From positions 6,350,501-6,414,500 of the forward strand of contig NZ_JACHMG010000001.1 in NCBI RefSeq assembly GCF_014204865.1: a stretch of 64,000 bases of DNA. Direction: 5' to 3'. Shown in pieces: positions 7,885-15,539 of this stretch. Both the position numbers and the translations under genes were made by a program. How positions within the stretch are numbered: position 1 is the first letter of the stretch; each line of letters opens with the position of its first letter. Below the pieces are notes generated by a model that made no database searches, was not told where the DNA came from, and worked only from the letters and a program-made list of their open reading frames with translations. The DNA is from Amycolatopsis jiangsuensis (GTDB lineage: Bacteria > Actinomycetota > Actinomycetes > Mycobacteriales > Pseudonocardiaceae).

Positions 7885-9663
7885 GTGCGAACGGGGGACG
7901 TCGTCGGCGACCGATACCTGCTCGAGGACGCTCGAGGGGCAGGTACCGGTGGCATCGTCTGGACGGGGTTCGACCGGAAGCTGAAGCGGACCGTGGCCCT
8001 CAAACGGCCGCACGCGCTGGCCAGCCAGGCCGACCGGCTGCAGTTCCGGCAGGAGGCCGAGATCGCGGCGAGGGTGCACCACCCGAACGTGATCTCGGTC
8101 TTCGACACCGTCGACGACGACGAGTGCTGGCTGGTGATGGAGTACTCGCCTGCCCGCGGTCTGGACCAGGTGCTGGCGGCGGGCGGGCCGCTGCCGGCCG
8201 GGCGGGTGGCGCGGATCGGCGCGCAGATCGCGGCCGCGCTGTCGGCCGTGCACGCCCGCAACATCGTGCACCGGGACGTGAAGCCGGGCAACATCCTCGT
8301 CGACGACCAGGATTTCGCGCAGCTCACCGATTTCGGCATCTCCGTATGGCGGCAGGTGACGTGGACCGGCGACGGGTCCTTCAGCGGCACCGCCGGCTAC
8401 GCCGCCCCCGAGGTGGTCGCCGGCCGGCCGGCGACCACGGCGTCGGACGTGTTCTCCCTCGGCGCGACCCTCTTCGCCGCGCTCGAGGGCACCTCGCCGT
8501 TCGGCACCGGCGCGCCGGGCGAGGTGCTGAAGCGGGTGGGCGGCGGCGAGCTGCTGCCGTCACCCCACGCGGGCCCGCTCGCCCCGCTGCTGACGCGGAT
8601 GCTGGCGCTGGAGCCGCGGAAGCGGCCGACCGCCGAGGAGGCGCACGGGCAGCTCCGGGAACTCGGCGGTGCCGCGGCGGCGCCCTCCCCGGTGGTCCGG
8701 CCGGTCGTCACCGGACGCCCGTTCTGGCGCCGTCCGCGGTACCAGGCGCTCGCCGCCGCGGCGGTGGTCGCCGGCATCTGCGCCGCGGTGTTCCTCCGGA
8801 CGGACCAGCCGCAGCCCGGAACGAGCCAGGCAGCGGCGTCGGTCACCGACTTCGTCGGCGACGAGCGGACGGTCGACCCCTGCGCGCTGCTCGACCGGAA
8901 GGTGCTGGAGCAGTTCGGCCCGACGGAGCTGCAGAGCACCCGCGGGAACTTCAACCGCTGCGACGTCATGGTCAACAGCGGCGCCCAGGACTCGGTGGAC
9001 GTCGAGGTGCAGCTGGTCAGCCGCTCGGCGAACGAGGTGCCGGGCGGACCGGCCGAGGTGATCGTCGAGAAGCCCACGGACAGTGACGAATGCGACCGCA
9101 GCATGGTGCTCGATCGCGAGTACGCCGTACGGATCACCGCGAGCATGCCCAATCCTCCGGCGAACCTGTGCACCATCGCCGACGCGGCGGTGGAGGTGGT
9201 GCGCGACCACGTCACCGACGGCGGGGGGCTGCTCCCGCGCCGGTCGGTCGCCTTCCCCGCGGATTCGCTGGCCCTGCTCGACGCCTGTGCCCTGCTGGAC
9301 GCCGGGGCGCTGGCCGAACTGCCCGCGATCGACCCGCGATCCGCGCAGCCCGACTTCGGCAACTGGTCGTGCAAGTGGTTCGGCGGGGAAGGTGCGGCCC
9401 AGGTCCACCTCCGTTACGACCAGCACGTCGCCGGGGACAAGATCGGCGGGGAGCCGACTCCGCTGGGCAGCCACACCGCCTACGTCCGGCGGGACGTCGA
9501 CTCGGGCACCAGCTGCACGGTCACCGTGCCGCAGCAGAGCCGGCAGTGGCGTGCCGTCGTCGACCTGATGGTGCTCACGGTGAAGGGTGACCGGCCCGGC
9601 GACGAGTACTGCCCCGTCGCGACCCGGTTGTCGGCCGCGGCCGCCGCCGGGCTGCCGCACTGA
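7885..9663 (+). CDS. Receptor-type Ser/Thr protein kinase with DUF3558-like outer domains
   Basis: 592 residues. A PknB-type kinase domain covers ~8-265: A-L-K-R supplies the VAIK lysine, H-R-D-V-K-P-G-N (His129-Asp131) is the catalytic loop and D-F-G is intact, so it should be active. A membrane helix (~290-310) leads to an outside part with two Cys-containing units, each starting D-x-C-A-L-L-D, resembling tandem DUF3558 domains. The next gene codes an FHA (phosphothreonine-binding) protein, then mycP follows, so kinase and FHA may signal to the type VII locus. The ligand of the outer domain is unknown. Confidence 0.9.
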   Translation: MRTGDVVGDRYLLEDARGAGTGGIVWTGFDRKLKRTVALKRPHALASQADRLQFRQEAEIAARVHHPNVISVFDTVDDDECWLVMEYSPARGLDQVLAAGGPLPAGRVARIGAQIAAALSAVHARNIVHRDVKPGNILVDDQDFAQLTDFGISVWRQVTWTGDGSFSGTAGYAAPEVVAGRPATTASDVFSLGATLFAALEGTSPFGTGAPGEVLKRVGGGELLPSPHAGPLAPLLTRMLALEPRKRPTAEEAHGQLRELGGAAAAPSPVVRPVVTGRPFWRRPRYQALAAAAVVAGICAAVFLRTDQPQPGTSQAAASVTDFVGDERTVDPCALLDRKVLEQFGPTELQSTRGNFNRCDVMVNSGAQDSVDVEVQLVSRSANEVPGGPAEVIVEKPTDSDECDRSMVLDREYAVRITASMPNPPANLCTIADAAVEVVRDHVTDGGGLLPRRSVAFPADSLALLDACALLDAGALAELPAIDPRSAQPDFGNWSCKWFGGEGAAQVHLRYDQHVAGDKIGGEPTPLGSHTAYVRRDVDSGTSCTVTVPQQSRQWRAVVDLMVLTVKGDRPGDEYCPVATRLSAAAAAGLPH

Positions 9664-9666
9664 CCG

Positions 9667-9692
9667 CGCGTACTGGGAGGGGTCCCAGCGCG
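9667..9692 (+). terminator. Hairpin after the kinase gene
   Basis: CTGGGA-GGGG-TCCCAG stem extended by CGCG on both sides across an unpaired TA, 4 bases after the kinase stop. There is no T-run, so it may be an attenuator or processing site rather than a full terminator. Confidence 0.4.
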
Positions 9693-9741
9693 GCGCGGGA
9701 AGACTGACCGCAGCACAGCGCAGGACCCCGAGGAGGTGGGC

Positions 9742-10500
9742 ATGAACCACGAAAGCCTGGCCCGTGGCGTGCCCAGGGCCGTTCCCGGCGCGGTCGTCGC
9801 GTTGTCGTTGTCCGGGAAGCTCGTTCTCGGGCCCGCGGAAGGCCGCACCATCCGGTTCGGCCGCAACCGCCCCGCCGTCGAGGTCTGCGTGGGCGAGACG
9901 GACCTGCAGGTCAGCCGCACCCACGGCACCCTGACCCATCTCGACGGCCAGTGGTGGGTCCGCAACACCGGACGGCTGCCGATCCGCCTGCCACGCACGC
10001 GCCTGCTGTTCCGGGACGAGGATCCGGTGCCGCTGCAGGAGGGCTACACCCCGCTGTTCGTGCGCGGGTCACGCGACCGTGAGCATCTGCTCGAGATGTA
10101 CGTGGTGGGCTGGAACGGCGGTCAGCCCGCGGCACAGCACGACGCGGAGACCCAGCCGCGCAAACGCTGGCACCTGAGTCCCGAGGAGCAGCTGGTGCTC
10201 GTGGTGCTCGGGCAGCGTTATCTGCTGCACGAGTCGAACCCGCAGCCGATCTCCCGGCAGCATGCCGCGGAAATCCTCGCCGACCTGCAGCCGGAGGTCA
10301 ACTGGCGCGCCAAACGGGTCGAGCACGTGGTGGCCGAGGTCCGCGCGCGGCTTTCGGCACGCGGGGTGCACGGGCTGGTCCGCGACGAGGTCGGGGAGCC
10401 GGTGGGCAACGCCCTCACCGACAACCTGCTGCGCGAGCTGGTGCTGTCCACGACGCTGGTACCGACCGACCTGGTCATGCTCGACACTCTGCCCGGCTAG
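9742..10500 (+). CDS. FHA domain protein with C-terminal winged-helix-like region
   Basis: Start at ATG 9742, 5 bases after AGGAGG (9731-9736); an in-frame GTG at 9736 lies inside the binding site. 252 residues. The N-terminal ~120 residues form an FHA domain: an R-F-G-R strand, then S-R-T-H-G-T and N-T-G-R, the phosphothreonine-binding loops. Residues ~140-245 look like a helical DNA- or protein-binding domain (S-P-E-E-Q-L-V-L-V-V-L-G-Q-R, I-S-R-Q-H-A-A-E-I-L). It may be an adaptor reading phosphorylation by the kinase upstream. It sits immediately before mycP. Confidence 0.87.
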   Translation: MNHESLARGVPRAVPGAVVALSLSGKLVLGPAEGRTIRFGRNRPAVEVCVGETDLQVSRTHGTLTHLDGQWWVRNTGRLPIRLPRTRLLFRDEDPVPLQEGYTPLFVRGSRDREHLLEMYVVGWNGGQPAAQHDAETQPRKRWHLSPEEQLVLVVLGQRYLLHESNPQPISRQHAAEILADLQPEVNWRAKRVEHVVAEVRARLSARGVHGLVRDEVGEPVGNALTDNLLRELVLSTTLVPTDLVMLDTLPG

Positions 10501-10576
10501 TGCCGTGCCGGTGGTGGTGACCGCTTCCGGCCAGTGACCCCCGCGGCGGCCGTGGCACGCGGAGCATGGCGGCACC

Positions 10577-11863
10577 ATGAAACGATTCGTCGCCCTGCTC
10601 GCGCTCGTGCCGGCCTTGCTGGCGTCGGTGCCGCCGCTCGCTGATGCCGCGCCGCCCGCGGGCGCGTGTACCAGTGCGGAGTCCGCGCATTCGGTGATCG
10701 TGCCGGAGCCGTGGGCACAGCAGCTGTTCGATCCGAAACGGGTGTGGCCGCGCAGCACCGGTTCCGGCGTGCTCGTCGCGGTCGTCGACTCCGGCGTCGA
10801 CTCGGACCATCCGCAGCTGCGCGCGCCGGGCAAAGTGTTGCCAGGCAGGGATTTCTTCTACGCCGGTGCGCTGCCCGGCAACTACGACTGCGTGTCCCAC
10901 GGCACCGCGGTCGCCTCAATCATCGCGGCCGATCCGGTGGCAGGCGTGGGGTTCGCGGGAATCGCGCCGGGAGCGCGGATCCTGCCGGTGCGGATCACCG
11001 ACCGTGCGCTGAACGACGGTGGCGAACCGCAGCCGATCGACCCGGAGGCCGTCGGCAAGGGCATCCGCTACGCCGCCGACCAGGGTGCGAAGGTGATCAA
11101 CCTTTCGCTGTCGGGTTACCGCGATCTGCCCGCCATCCGGGACGCGGTCCGTTACGCACAGTCCCGGGACGCACTGATCGTCGCGGCGGCGGGAAACCGG
11201 CAGCAGGACTTCGCCGGTTCCGCCTCGTTCCCGGCCGGTTATCCCGGGGTGCTGGGGGTCGGCTCGATCGACATCGCCGGTGCACGGGACGACAGTTCGC
11301 AGATCGGTGGCTATGTCGACGTGATGGCGCCCGGCAAGAGCGTGGTCGCGGCGACTCGCGCCGGTGGGCACGATTACTGGGAGGGCACCAGTTTCGCCAC
11401 GCCGTTCGTCGCCGGCACTGCCGCGCTCGTACGGTCGGCTTGGCCCTCGCTGGACGCGCAGCAGGTGGCGCAGCGGTTGACTGCCACCGCAGCCGTCGCA
11501 CGCGGCGGCGCGGGCAGCCCTGCTTACGGCGCAGGCATTCTCGACCCGTACCGCGCGGTGACCGAAGGACTTTCCGGCGCGCCCGCCGTACTTCCTGCGG
11601 TGGCGCCGCAGGCCGTCGACGTCGCCGCCGAACGGGAGCACGCGTGGTGGGCGCGGACCGGTTCGACGGCGAAGCTCGTTGCTGCTGCATTGGTTCTGGC
11701 AATTCTGCTCGCCGTTCTCGGCACCGCGGTCGCCACTCGCGGACGCCGCCGGCGCTGGCGGGCCGGGCGGTCGGCGGCCACCCCGCGCACCGTCGCACGC
11801 GAGGAACCACCCGAGGAGATGTTCCTGTTCCCGCCGCCCGCGGTGGAGCGTCCGCAGTCCTGA
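10577..11863 (+). CDS. mycP: Mycosin, type VII secretion subtilisin-like protease
   Basis: 428-residue S8 peptidase with signal peptide (1-24) and a C-terminal membrane helix (~363-387) with a basic cytoplasmic tail, the mycosin architecture. The catalytic triad is visible: Asp71 (V-V-D-S-G-V-D), His109 (S-H-G-T-A) and Ser272 (G-T-S-F-A-T-P), with Asn207 as oxyanion residue. MycP is an essential component of ESX systems that stabilises the EccB-E complex and processes some substrates. It is coded 3.7 kb before eccC and followed directly by a lipoprotein gene. Confidence 0.94.
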   Translation: MKRFVALLALVPALLASVPPLADAAPPAGACTSAESAHSVIVPEPWAQQLFDPKRVWPRSTGSGVLVAVVDSGVDSDHPQLRAPGKVLPGRDFFYAGALPGNYDCVSHGTAVASIIAADPVAGVGFAGIAPGARILPVRITDRALNDGGEPQPIDPEAVGKGIRYAADQGAKVINLSLSGYRDLPAIRDAVRYAQSRDALIVAAAGNRQQDFAGSASFPAGYPGVLGVGSIDIAGARDDSSQIGGYVDVMAPGKSVVAATRAGGHDYWEGTSFATPFVAGTAALVRSAWPSLDAQQVAQRLTATAAVARGGAGSPAYGAGILDPYRAVTEGLSGAPAVLPAVAPQAVDVAAEREHAWWARTGSTAKLVAAALVLAILLAVLGTAVATRGRRRRWRAGRSAATPRTVAREEPPEEMFLFPPPAVERPQS

Positions 11864-11882
11864 TCGACCCACTGGAGGAAGC

Positions 11883-12359
11883 ATGAAACGCTGGTTCGCC
11901 GGAGCACTGCTGGTGGCGGCCTTGGCGGGCTGCTCACCGGAACCGCCCAGCGCGCCGCCGGTGACGCTGCCCGCACCGTCCTCGTCGTTCCATTCGATGT
12001 TCTCGAGCACCCCGGCCACGCCGAGCACGAGCAGCCCGGCCACGACCGCCGGCCCGGCGCTGACCTCGCAGCCGATGACCGCCGCCGACGGCCGGAAAAC
12101 GTCCGCCTGCCGCGACGGTTCCTGCGAGATCCTGGTGACCGCGGGCACCAGCGTGCCGTTCACCACGTACAACGGGTCGGGTTCGGCGATGGTGGACAGC
12201 GTGGGCCCGGAGGGGATCGTGCTCACCGTGTCCGCCGGCATCAGCGGGCAGTTCACCTCCGGGCCCAGTGCGGGTCAGTTCGCCGAGCTCAACGACGTGA
12301 AGTTCGTCCTGGCCGCCGCCCGCGCTGGCCGCGGGGTGCTCCGGCTGACCCGCGGTTGA
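11883..12359 (+). CDS. Small lipoprotein beside mycP
   Basis: 158 residues, start set by GGAGGAA at 11874-11880. Signal peptide with lipobox L-A-G-C, then a Ser/Thr/Pro-rich linker (~20-60) and a small beta domain containing a close Cys pair (S-A-C-R-D-G-S-C-E-I). It is 19 bases after mycP and probably co-transcribed. I do not recognise the family; lipoproteins in this position are common in actinobacterial type VII loci, and a role on the outer face of the membrane is inferred from context only. Confidence 0.8.
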   Translation: MKRWFAGALLVAALAGCSPEPPSAPPVTLPAPSSSFHSMFSSTPATPSTSSPATTAGPALTSQPMTAADGRKTSACRDGSCEILVTAGTSVPFTTYNGSGSAMVDSVGPEGIVLTVSAGISGQFTSGPSAGQFAELNDVKFVLAAARAGRGVLRLTRG

Positions 12360-12364
12360 CCGGT

Positions 12365-12398
12365 GCGGGTTTCCGGTCAGCGCGGGTTTCCGGTCAGC
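12365..12398. repeat. Perfect tandem 17-bp duplication over the LLM gene stop
   Basis: GCGGGTTTCCGGTCAGC occurs at 12365-12381 and again at 12382-12398. The second copy contains the stop codon of the minus-strand LLM gene, so the gene's 3' end has been duplicated outward. Confidence 0.9.
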
Positions 12399-13260
12399 GT
12401 GACGGGCGGATCAGCTCGTCGGCGACCCACTGCGCGACCCCGGCCGGGTAGGAATCGGGCAGCGTCAGGATCACGTGGCGGATCCCGGCGTCGATGGCTT
12501 CCCCGATCGAGGCCCGGGTGGCGCCGGGGTCGTCGTAGGAGACCGGGAGCGGGATCGAGCGGGTGATTTCCGCGGGGTCGCGGCCGATTTCGGTGCAGTA
12601 GCGGTCCAGCAGCTTGTTGCGGCTCATGATGTCGTCCATGTCGCCGCCGGCGATGTTGCAGATGTCCGCGTGCTGCGCGGCCACCCGCAGCGTGGCGGAG
12701 GCCCGTCCGCCGACGACGATCGGCGGATGCGGCCGTTGCACCGGCTTCGGATTGCTGTACGCACCGGTGAGCTGGACCTGCTCGCCGTCGAAGTCGAACG
12801 GCTCGTCCTCGGTCCACAGCCTGCGGATCACGGTGCAGGCTTCGGCGAACCGCTGCACGGCGTCGCGGGTTTCCAGGTACGGCAGGCCGTTCGCCTCGTA
12901 CTCGCGACGGGCGAAGGAAACGTCCGGCCGCGAGCCCACGCCGATGCCGAAGTCGAGCCTGCCGCCGGACACGATGTCCACGGTGGTGGCGATCTTGGCC
13001 AGCAGCGCGGGCGGGCGGATCCGGTTGCTGGTGACGAGCAGCCCGACGCGCAGCCGGTTGGTCCGCGCGGCGAGCGCGGACAGCATGGTCCAGCCCTCGA
13101 AGATCGGTCCTTCGAGGTCGCCGGTGATCGGCATGAGGTGGTCGAACAACCAGGCGTGCGCGATCTCCGGGATCGCGTCGGCCTCCAGCCAGACTCGCTG
13201 GAGATCGTCGTAGCTGACGTTGGAGGGGACGGTCAGGATGCCGAAAGTGGTGTCGGGCAT
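12394..13260 (-). CDS. LLM-class F420-dependent oxidoreductase
   Basis: 288 residues; ATG at 13260 preceded on the minus strand by AAGGGA. A luciferase-like TIM barrel: L-F-D-H-L-M-P near the start, V-G-L-L-V-T-S-N-R-I-R-P-P-A-L-L-A-K, and the family stretch G-G-R-L-D-F-G-I-G-V-G-S-R. In actinobacteria such proteins mostly use F420 for hydride transfer to or from small molecules; the substrate is unknown. It is divergent from a TetR gene with a palindrome between them, so it is probably that regulator's target. It interrupts the type VII locus without obvious functional connection. Confidence 0.88.
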   Translation of the reverse strand: MPDTTFGILTVPSNVSYDDLQRVWLEADAIPEIAHAWLFDHLMPITGDLEGPIFEGWTMLSALAARTNRLRVGLLVTSNRIRPPALLAKIATTVDIVSGGRLDFGIGVGSRPDVSFARREYEANGLPYLETRDAVQRFAEACTVIRRLWTEDEPFDFDGEQVQLTGAYSNPKPVQRPHPPIVVGGRASATLRVAAQHADICNIAGGDMDDIMSRNKLLDRYCTEIGRDPAEITRSIPLPVSYDDPGATRASIGEAIDAGIRHVILTLPDSYPAGVAQWVADELIRPSR

Positions 13261-13379
13261 GGGTTTTCCCTTTCTTGCGTGGATCGATGCGCCCACGCGG
13301 GCCGCTGCCGCGGGGTCCTCGCCGGTCGTCTCGGCCACGCCCTCGTCCGGCGGCTCCGGCTCTGGCAGAATGGAGAAGT

Positions 13380-13416
13380 GGAACGTTGCTCCGCCAACGA
13401 TACGGAGCAATGTTCC
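13380..13416. promoter_or_regulatory. Inverted repeat between LLM and TetR genes (probable TetR operator)
   Basis: GGAACGTTGCTCCG (13380-13393) and CGGAGCAATGTTCC (13403-13416) are inverted copies with one mismatch and a 9-base spacer. Each arm is itself nearly palindromic, which could allow two dimers to bind. Confidence 0.6.
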
Positions 13417-13448
13417 GCTTCGCAACCCCGGCAGGAAGGAACGACGTG

Positions 13449-14309
13449 ATGCACGACGACGGCAAGGGGACCACCCGCCCCCGGCGCGCCGCGCGGAAGT
13501 CGGGAGACGCGGGTGGGAAGCCGGGCGCAGTCCGGAAATCGGGCGCCGCAGGTGAGCCGGGCGCCGCGCGGAAGCCGGGCGCAGTCCGGAAATCGGGCGC
13601 CGCAGGTGAGCCGGGCGCCGCGCGGAAGCCGGGCGCGGTCCGGAAATCGGGTGCTGCCGGGGAGCCGGGCGCCGCGGCGCAGCGTTCCGATCGTGCTGCC
13701 GCGGCCGCTTCCGGGCAGGTCGAGGGGGCCGCGGCCAGGTCCGGGACCACGCCTGTCCGTTCGAAGCGTGCTGATGCCCGGCGGAACGAGAAGACCCTCC
13801 TCGACGCGGCCGCCGCGGTGTTCGTCGCGGGTGGGGTGGATGCGCCGGTCCGGGACATCGCCGCGCGGGCCGGGGTGGGGATGGGCACCGTCTACCGGCA
13901 TTTCCCGACGCGGGCGGACCTGATCATCGCCGTCTACCGGCACCAGGTCGAAGCCTGCGCCGAGGCGGGGCCGGTGCTGCTCGCGGACAGCGCGAGCCCG
14001 TACGTGGCGCTCACCGCGTGGATCGACCGGTTCGTCGACTTCCTCGTCACCAAGCACGGGCTCGCCGGCCGGTGGAAATCCGACGAGGGCGGCTTCGACG
14101 CCTTGCACGCCTACTTCCTCGACCGGCTCGTGCCGGTGTGCGCCGAACTGCTCGACGCGGCCGTGGCGGCGAACGAGATCGAGACCGACCTGGCCGCGCT
14201 CGAACTCATGCGCGGCGTCGGGAACCTCTGCATCGGTGCCGAAGACGCGCGTTACGACGCGCGCCGGCTGGTGGCCGTTCTCCTCGCGGGACTGCGCCGG
14301 CGGCCGTAG
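13449..14309 (+). CDS. TetR-family regulator with repetitive basic N-terminal extension
   Basis: 286 residues from ATG 13449 (AGGAAGGA at 13433-13440); GTG 13446 is equally placed. The TetR helix-turn-helix is at ~115-160 (D-A-A-A-A-V-F, A-A-R-A-G-V-G-M-G-T-V-Y-R-H-F-P), followed by the helical ligand domain. Unusually, ~100 residues precede it, including nearly three copies of an 18-residue unit with K-S-G-A-A-G-E-P-G-A-A-R, rich in Lys/Arg/Gly/Ala. The extension looks disordered and might bind DNA non-specifically. Likely represses itself and the divergent LLM gene. Confidence 0.87.
   Translation: MHDDGKGTTRPRRAARKSGDAGGKPGAVRKSGAAGEPGAARKPGAVRKSGAAGEPGAARKPGAVRKSGAAGEPGAAAQRSDRAAAAASGQVEGAAARSGTTPVRSKRADARRNEKTLLDAAAAVFVAGGVDAPVRDIAARAGVGMGTVYRHFPTRADLIIAVYRHQVEACAEAGPVLLADSASPYVALTAWIDRFVDFLVTKHGLAGRWKSDEGGFDALHAYFLDRLVPVCAELLDAAVAANEIETDLAALELMRGVGNLCIGAEDARYDARRLVAVLLAGLRRRP
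13521..13679 (+). repeat. 54-bp tandem repeat inside the TetR gene
   Basis: Copies at 13521-13574 and 13575-13628 are identical; a third, diverged and slightly shortened, starts at 13629. The unit is 18 codons, so the frame is kept. Confidence 0.9.
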
Positions 14310-14367
14310 CGACGGGTGGGCGCGTCATCCGGCCTGTCGTCACGTGATCCTCCGGCCGGACGGGCGC

Positions 14368-14565
14368 TCAGCCGTTCCCGACTACCTGCAGCAGCACGAT
14401 CATCAGCAGGAACACGATGCCGAAAGCCTGCGCGACCGCGGTCCACGTCGGTGGCTGCTCGCCGTTCTTCCGTGCCGCTCGGGCCTTGAACGACGCGGGC
14501 AGGAACAGCGCCAGGGCGAGGGGCACCAGGATCAGCGTCAGCCAGTCGACCGTCACCGGATTCAT
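14368..14565 (-). CDS. Small two-helix membrane protein
   Basis: 65 residues from ATG 14565. Two hydrophobic helices (about 8-25 and 43-63) flank a short basic cytoplasmic-type loop (S-F-K-A-R-A-A-R-K-N-G-E-Q). No family recognised. It lies downstream of the WXG100 pair on the same strand, but a strong hairpin separates them. The compositional bias and clean membrane pattern support a real gene; a role in the type VII locus is only suggested by position. Confidence 0.6.
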   Translation of the reverse strand: MNPVTVDWLTLILVPLALALFLPASFKARAARKNGEQPPTWTAVAQAFGIVFLLMIVLLQVVGNG

Positions 14566-14661
14566 CGTGGCTACCTGTCTTTCTCGTCGTGAACGGAGTA
14601 CGGCCATCGTCCACGCAGGCGAAGGCCGTCCGGGGCTGATGACCTTCTCCTGCCACGGAAA

Positions 14662-14695
14662 GGGCCCTTCGCCGTGGCGCGGTGGCGAAGGGCCC
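14662..14695 (-). terminator. Strong hairpin after the WXG100 pair
   Basis: GGGCCCTTCGCC and GGCGAAGGGCCC form a perfect 12-bp stem with a 10-base loop, about 19 bases past the stop of the second WXG100 gene on the minus strand. No T-run; typical of GC-rich actinobacterial terminators. Confidence 0.7.
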
Positions 14696-14713
14696 CGGGG
14701 AATCCACTGTGGA

Positions 14714-15010
14714 CTAGATGCTGACGCCGCCCACCCGCGCCTTGGCGGAGGCGAGTGCCTGCTGCAGCTCGCCGTTGGCCTTGACCACGCCGCCACGCAG
14801 CGCCTGCAGCATGTCCTGCTGCGCGGTGGAAACCTGCTGCCACGCCTGGTTCACCTCGGTGAACTGGCCGCCTGCCTGGTCCAGCCAGTCGTTGGCGGTG
14901 GCACCGGACGCGGTGCGCCAGGTGTCCATCTCCTGCTGCACCTTGCCGACCGTCGCCATGATCTGCGACGAAAGCTGGTCCAGCTGACCGAAATCGCCCT
15001 TGATCAGCAT
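14714..15010 (-). CDS. WXG100-family protein (EsxA-like partner)
   Basis: 98 residues from ATG 15010, one base after the stop of the other esx-like gene. Two amphipathic helices around a turn, N-D-W-L-D-Q-A-G-G-Q-F, which holds the Trp of WXG but has Asp instead of Gly two residues on. It lacks a YxxxD/E tail, as EsxA-type members often do when paired with a signal-bearing EsxB. Expected to form a heterodimer with the 115-residue neighbour and be secreted through EccC. Confidence 0.88.
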   Translation of the reverse strand: MLIKGDFGQLDQLSSQIMATVGKVQQEMDTWRTASGATANDWLDQAGGQFTEVNQAWQQVSTAQQDMLQALRGGVVKANGELQQALASAKARVGGVSI

Positions 15011-15011
15011 G

Positions 15012-15359
15012 TCATCCTCCTGCCGGGTTGAGCGCGCCGCCGAACGGGGACATCCCGCCGGCCGCGTGCAGGCCGGACGCGCTGGCCTGGTCGGCCATGT
15101 CGTAGGTGTTCGACGAGTACTTGGTGTTCTCGCCCAGGTGGTCGAGTGCCGCGACGAGCCGGTTGATGCCCTGCTCCCAGTTGGCGTGCGCGGCGTCGAA
15201 CGCCGGCCGCGCGGTGCCCTCCCACTGGCCCTTGAGCGCTTCCACGGTCGGCCGCAGCGTCGCCTGGTGGGACCGGATGTTCGTGGACACCGTGCCGGCC
15301 ATCTGCGCACCGCGCTGCAGGCTCTCGGTCACACCGTGCAGCTGATCGCCATTCGGCAT
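15012..15359 (-). CDS. WXG100-family protein with YxxxD secretion signal (EsxB-like)
   Basis: 115 residues, start ATG 15359 after AAAGGAG. The hairpin turn has W-E-G (46-48) in G-Q-W-E-G-T-A-R-P-A-F. After the second helix lies Y-D-M-A-D (Tyr86, Asp90), matching the YxxxD/E signal read by EccC, then a flexible Gly-rich tail. First gene of a two-gene unit divergent from eccC, the classic EsxB position. Confidence 0.91.
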   Translation of the reverse strand: MPNGDQLHGVTESLQRGAQMAGTVSTNIRSHQATLRPTVEALKGQWEGTARPAFDAAHANWEQGINRLVAALDHLGENTKYSSNTYDMADQASASGLHAAGGMSPFGGALNPAGG

Positions 15360-15399
15360 GGGTGCTCGCTCCTTTCCCGGTTTCCCTTCGGGGTCGGTA

Positions 15400-15420
15400 C
15401 ACGGGCGCCTCGGGCCCGTG
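15400..15420. promoter_or_regulatory. Inverted repeat in the esx/eccC divergent promoter region
   Basis: CACGGGC-GCCTCGG-GCCCGTG, a 7-bp perfect stem in the 180-base region between the esx pair and eccC. Could be an operator or part of the esx leader; no -10/-35 could be assigned with confidence. Confidence 0.35.
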
Positions 15421-15539
15421 ATCCGAAGCTAGCTCCACCGTCGCCGGTCACGGTCCGGCGAGGCCTCTTCCTGCCACCGCGGCCCCGGTGAACCGCCGGG
15501 CGGTGATGATCGCCGGGAGGACATCAGGAGGAGGCAGTC

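Noticed and set aside
4416..8390. A 1324-codon open frame on the minus strand across the transglutaminase, GH16, PL7 and kinase genes
   Set aside because: It is antisense to four well-supported genes, has no recognisable domain, and long antisense frames are expected in very GC-rich coding DNA with GC-rich third positions.
10501..10576. GTGCC/GGCAC inverted repeat before mycP as an operator
   Set aside because: Arms are only 5-6 bases, far apart, and of a kind expected by chance in GC-rich DNA.
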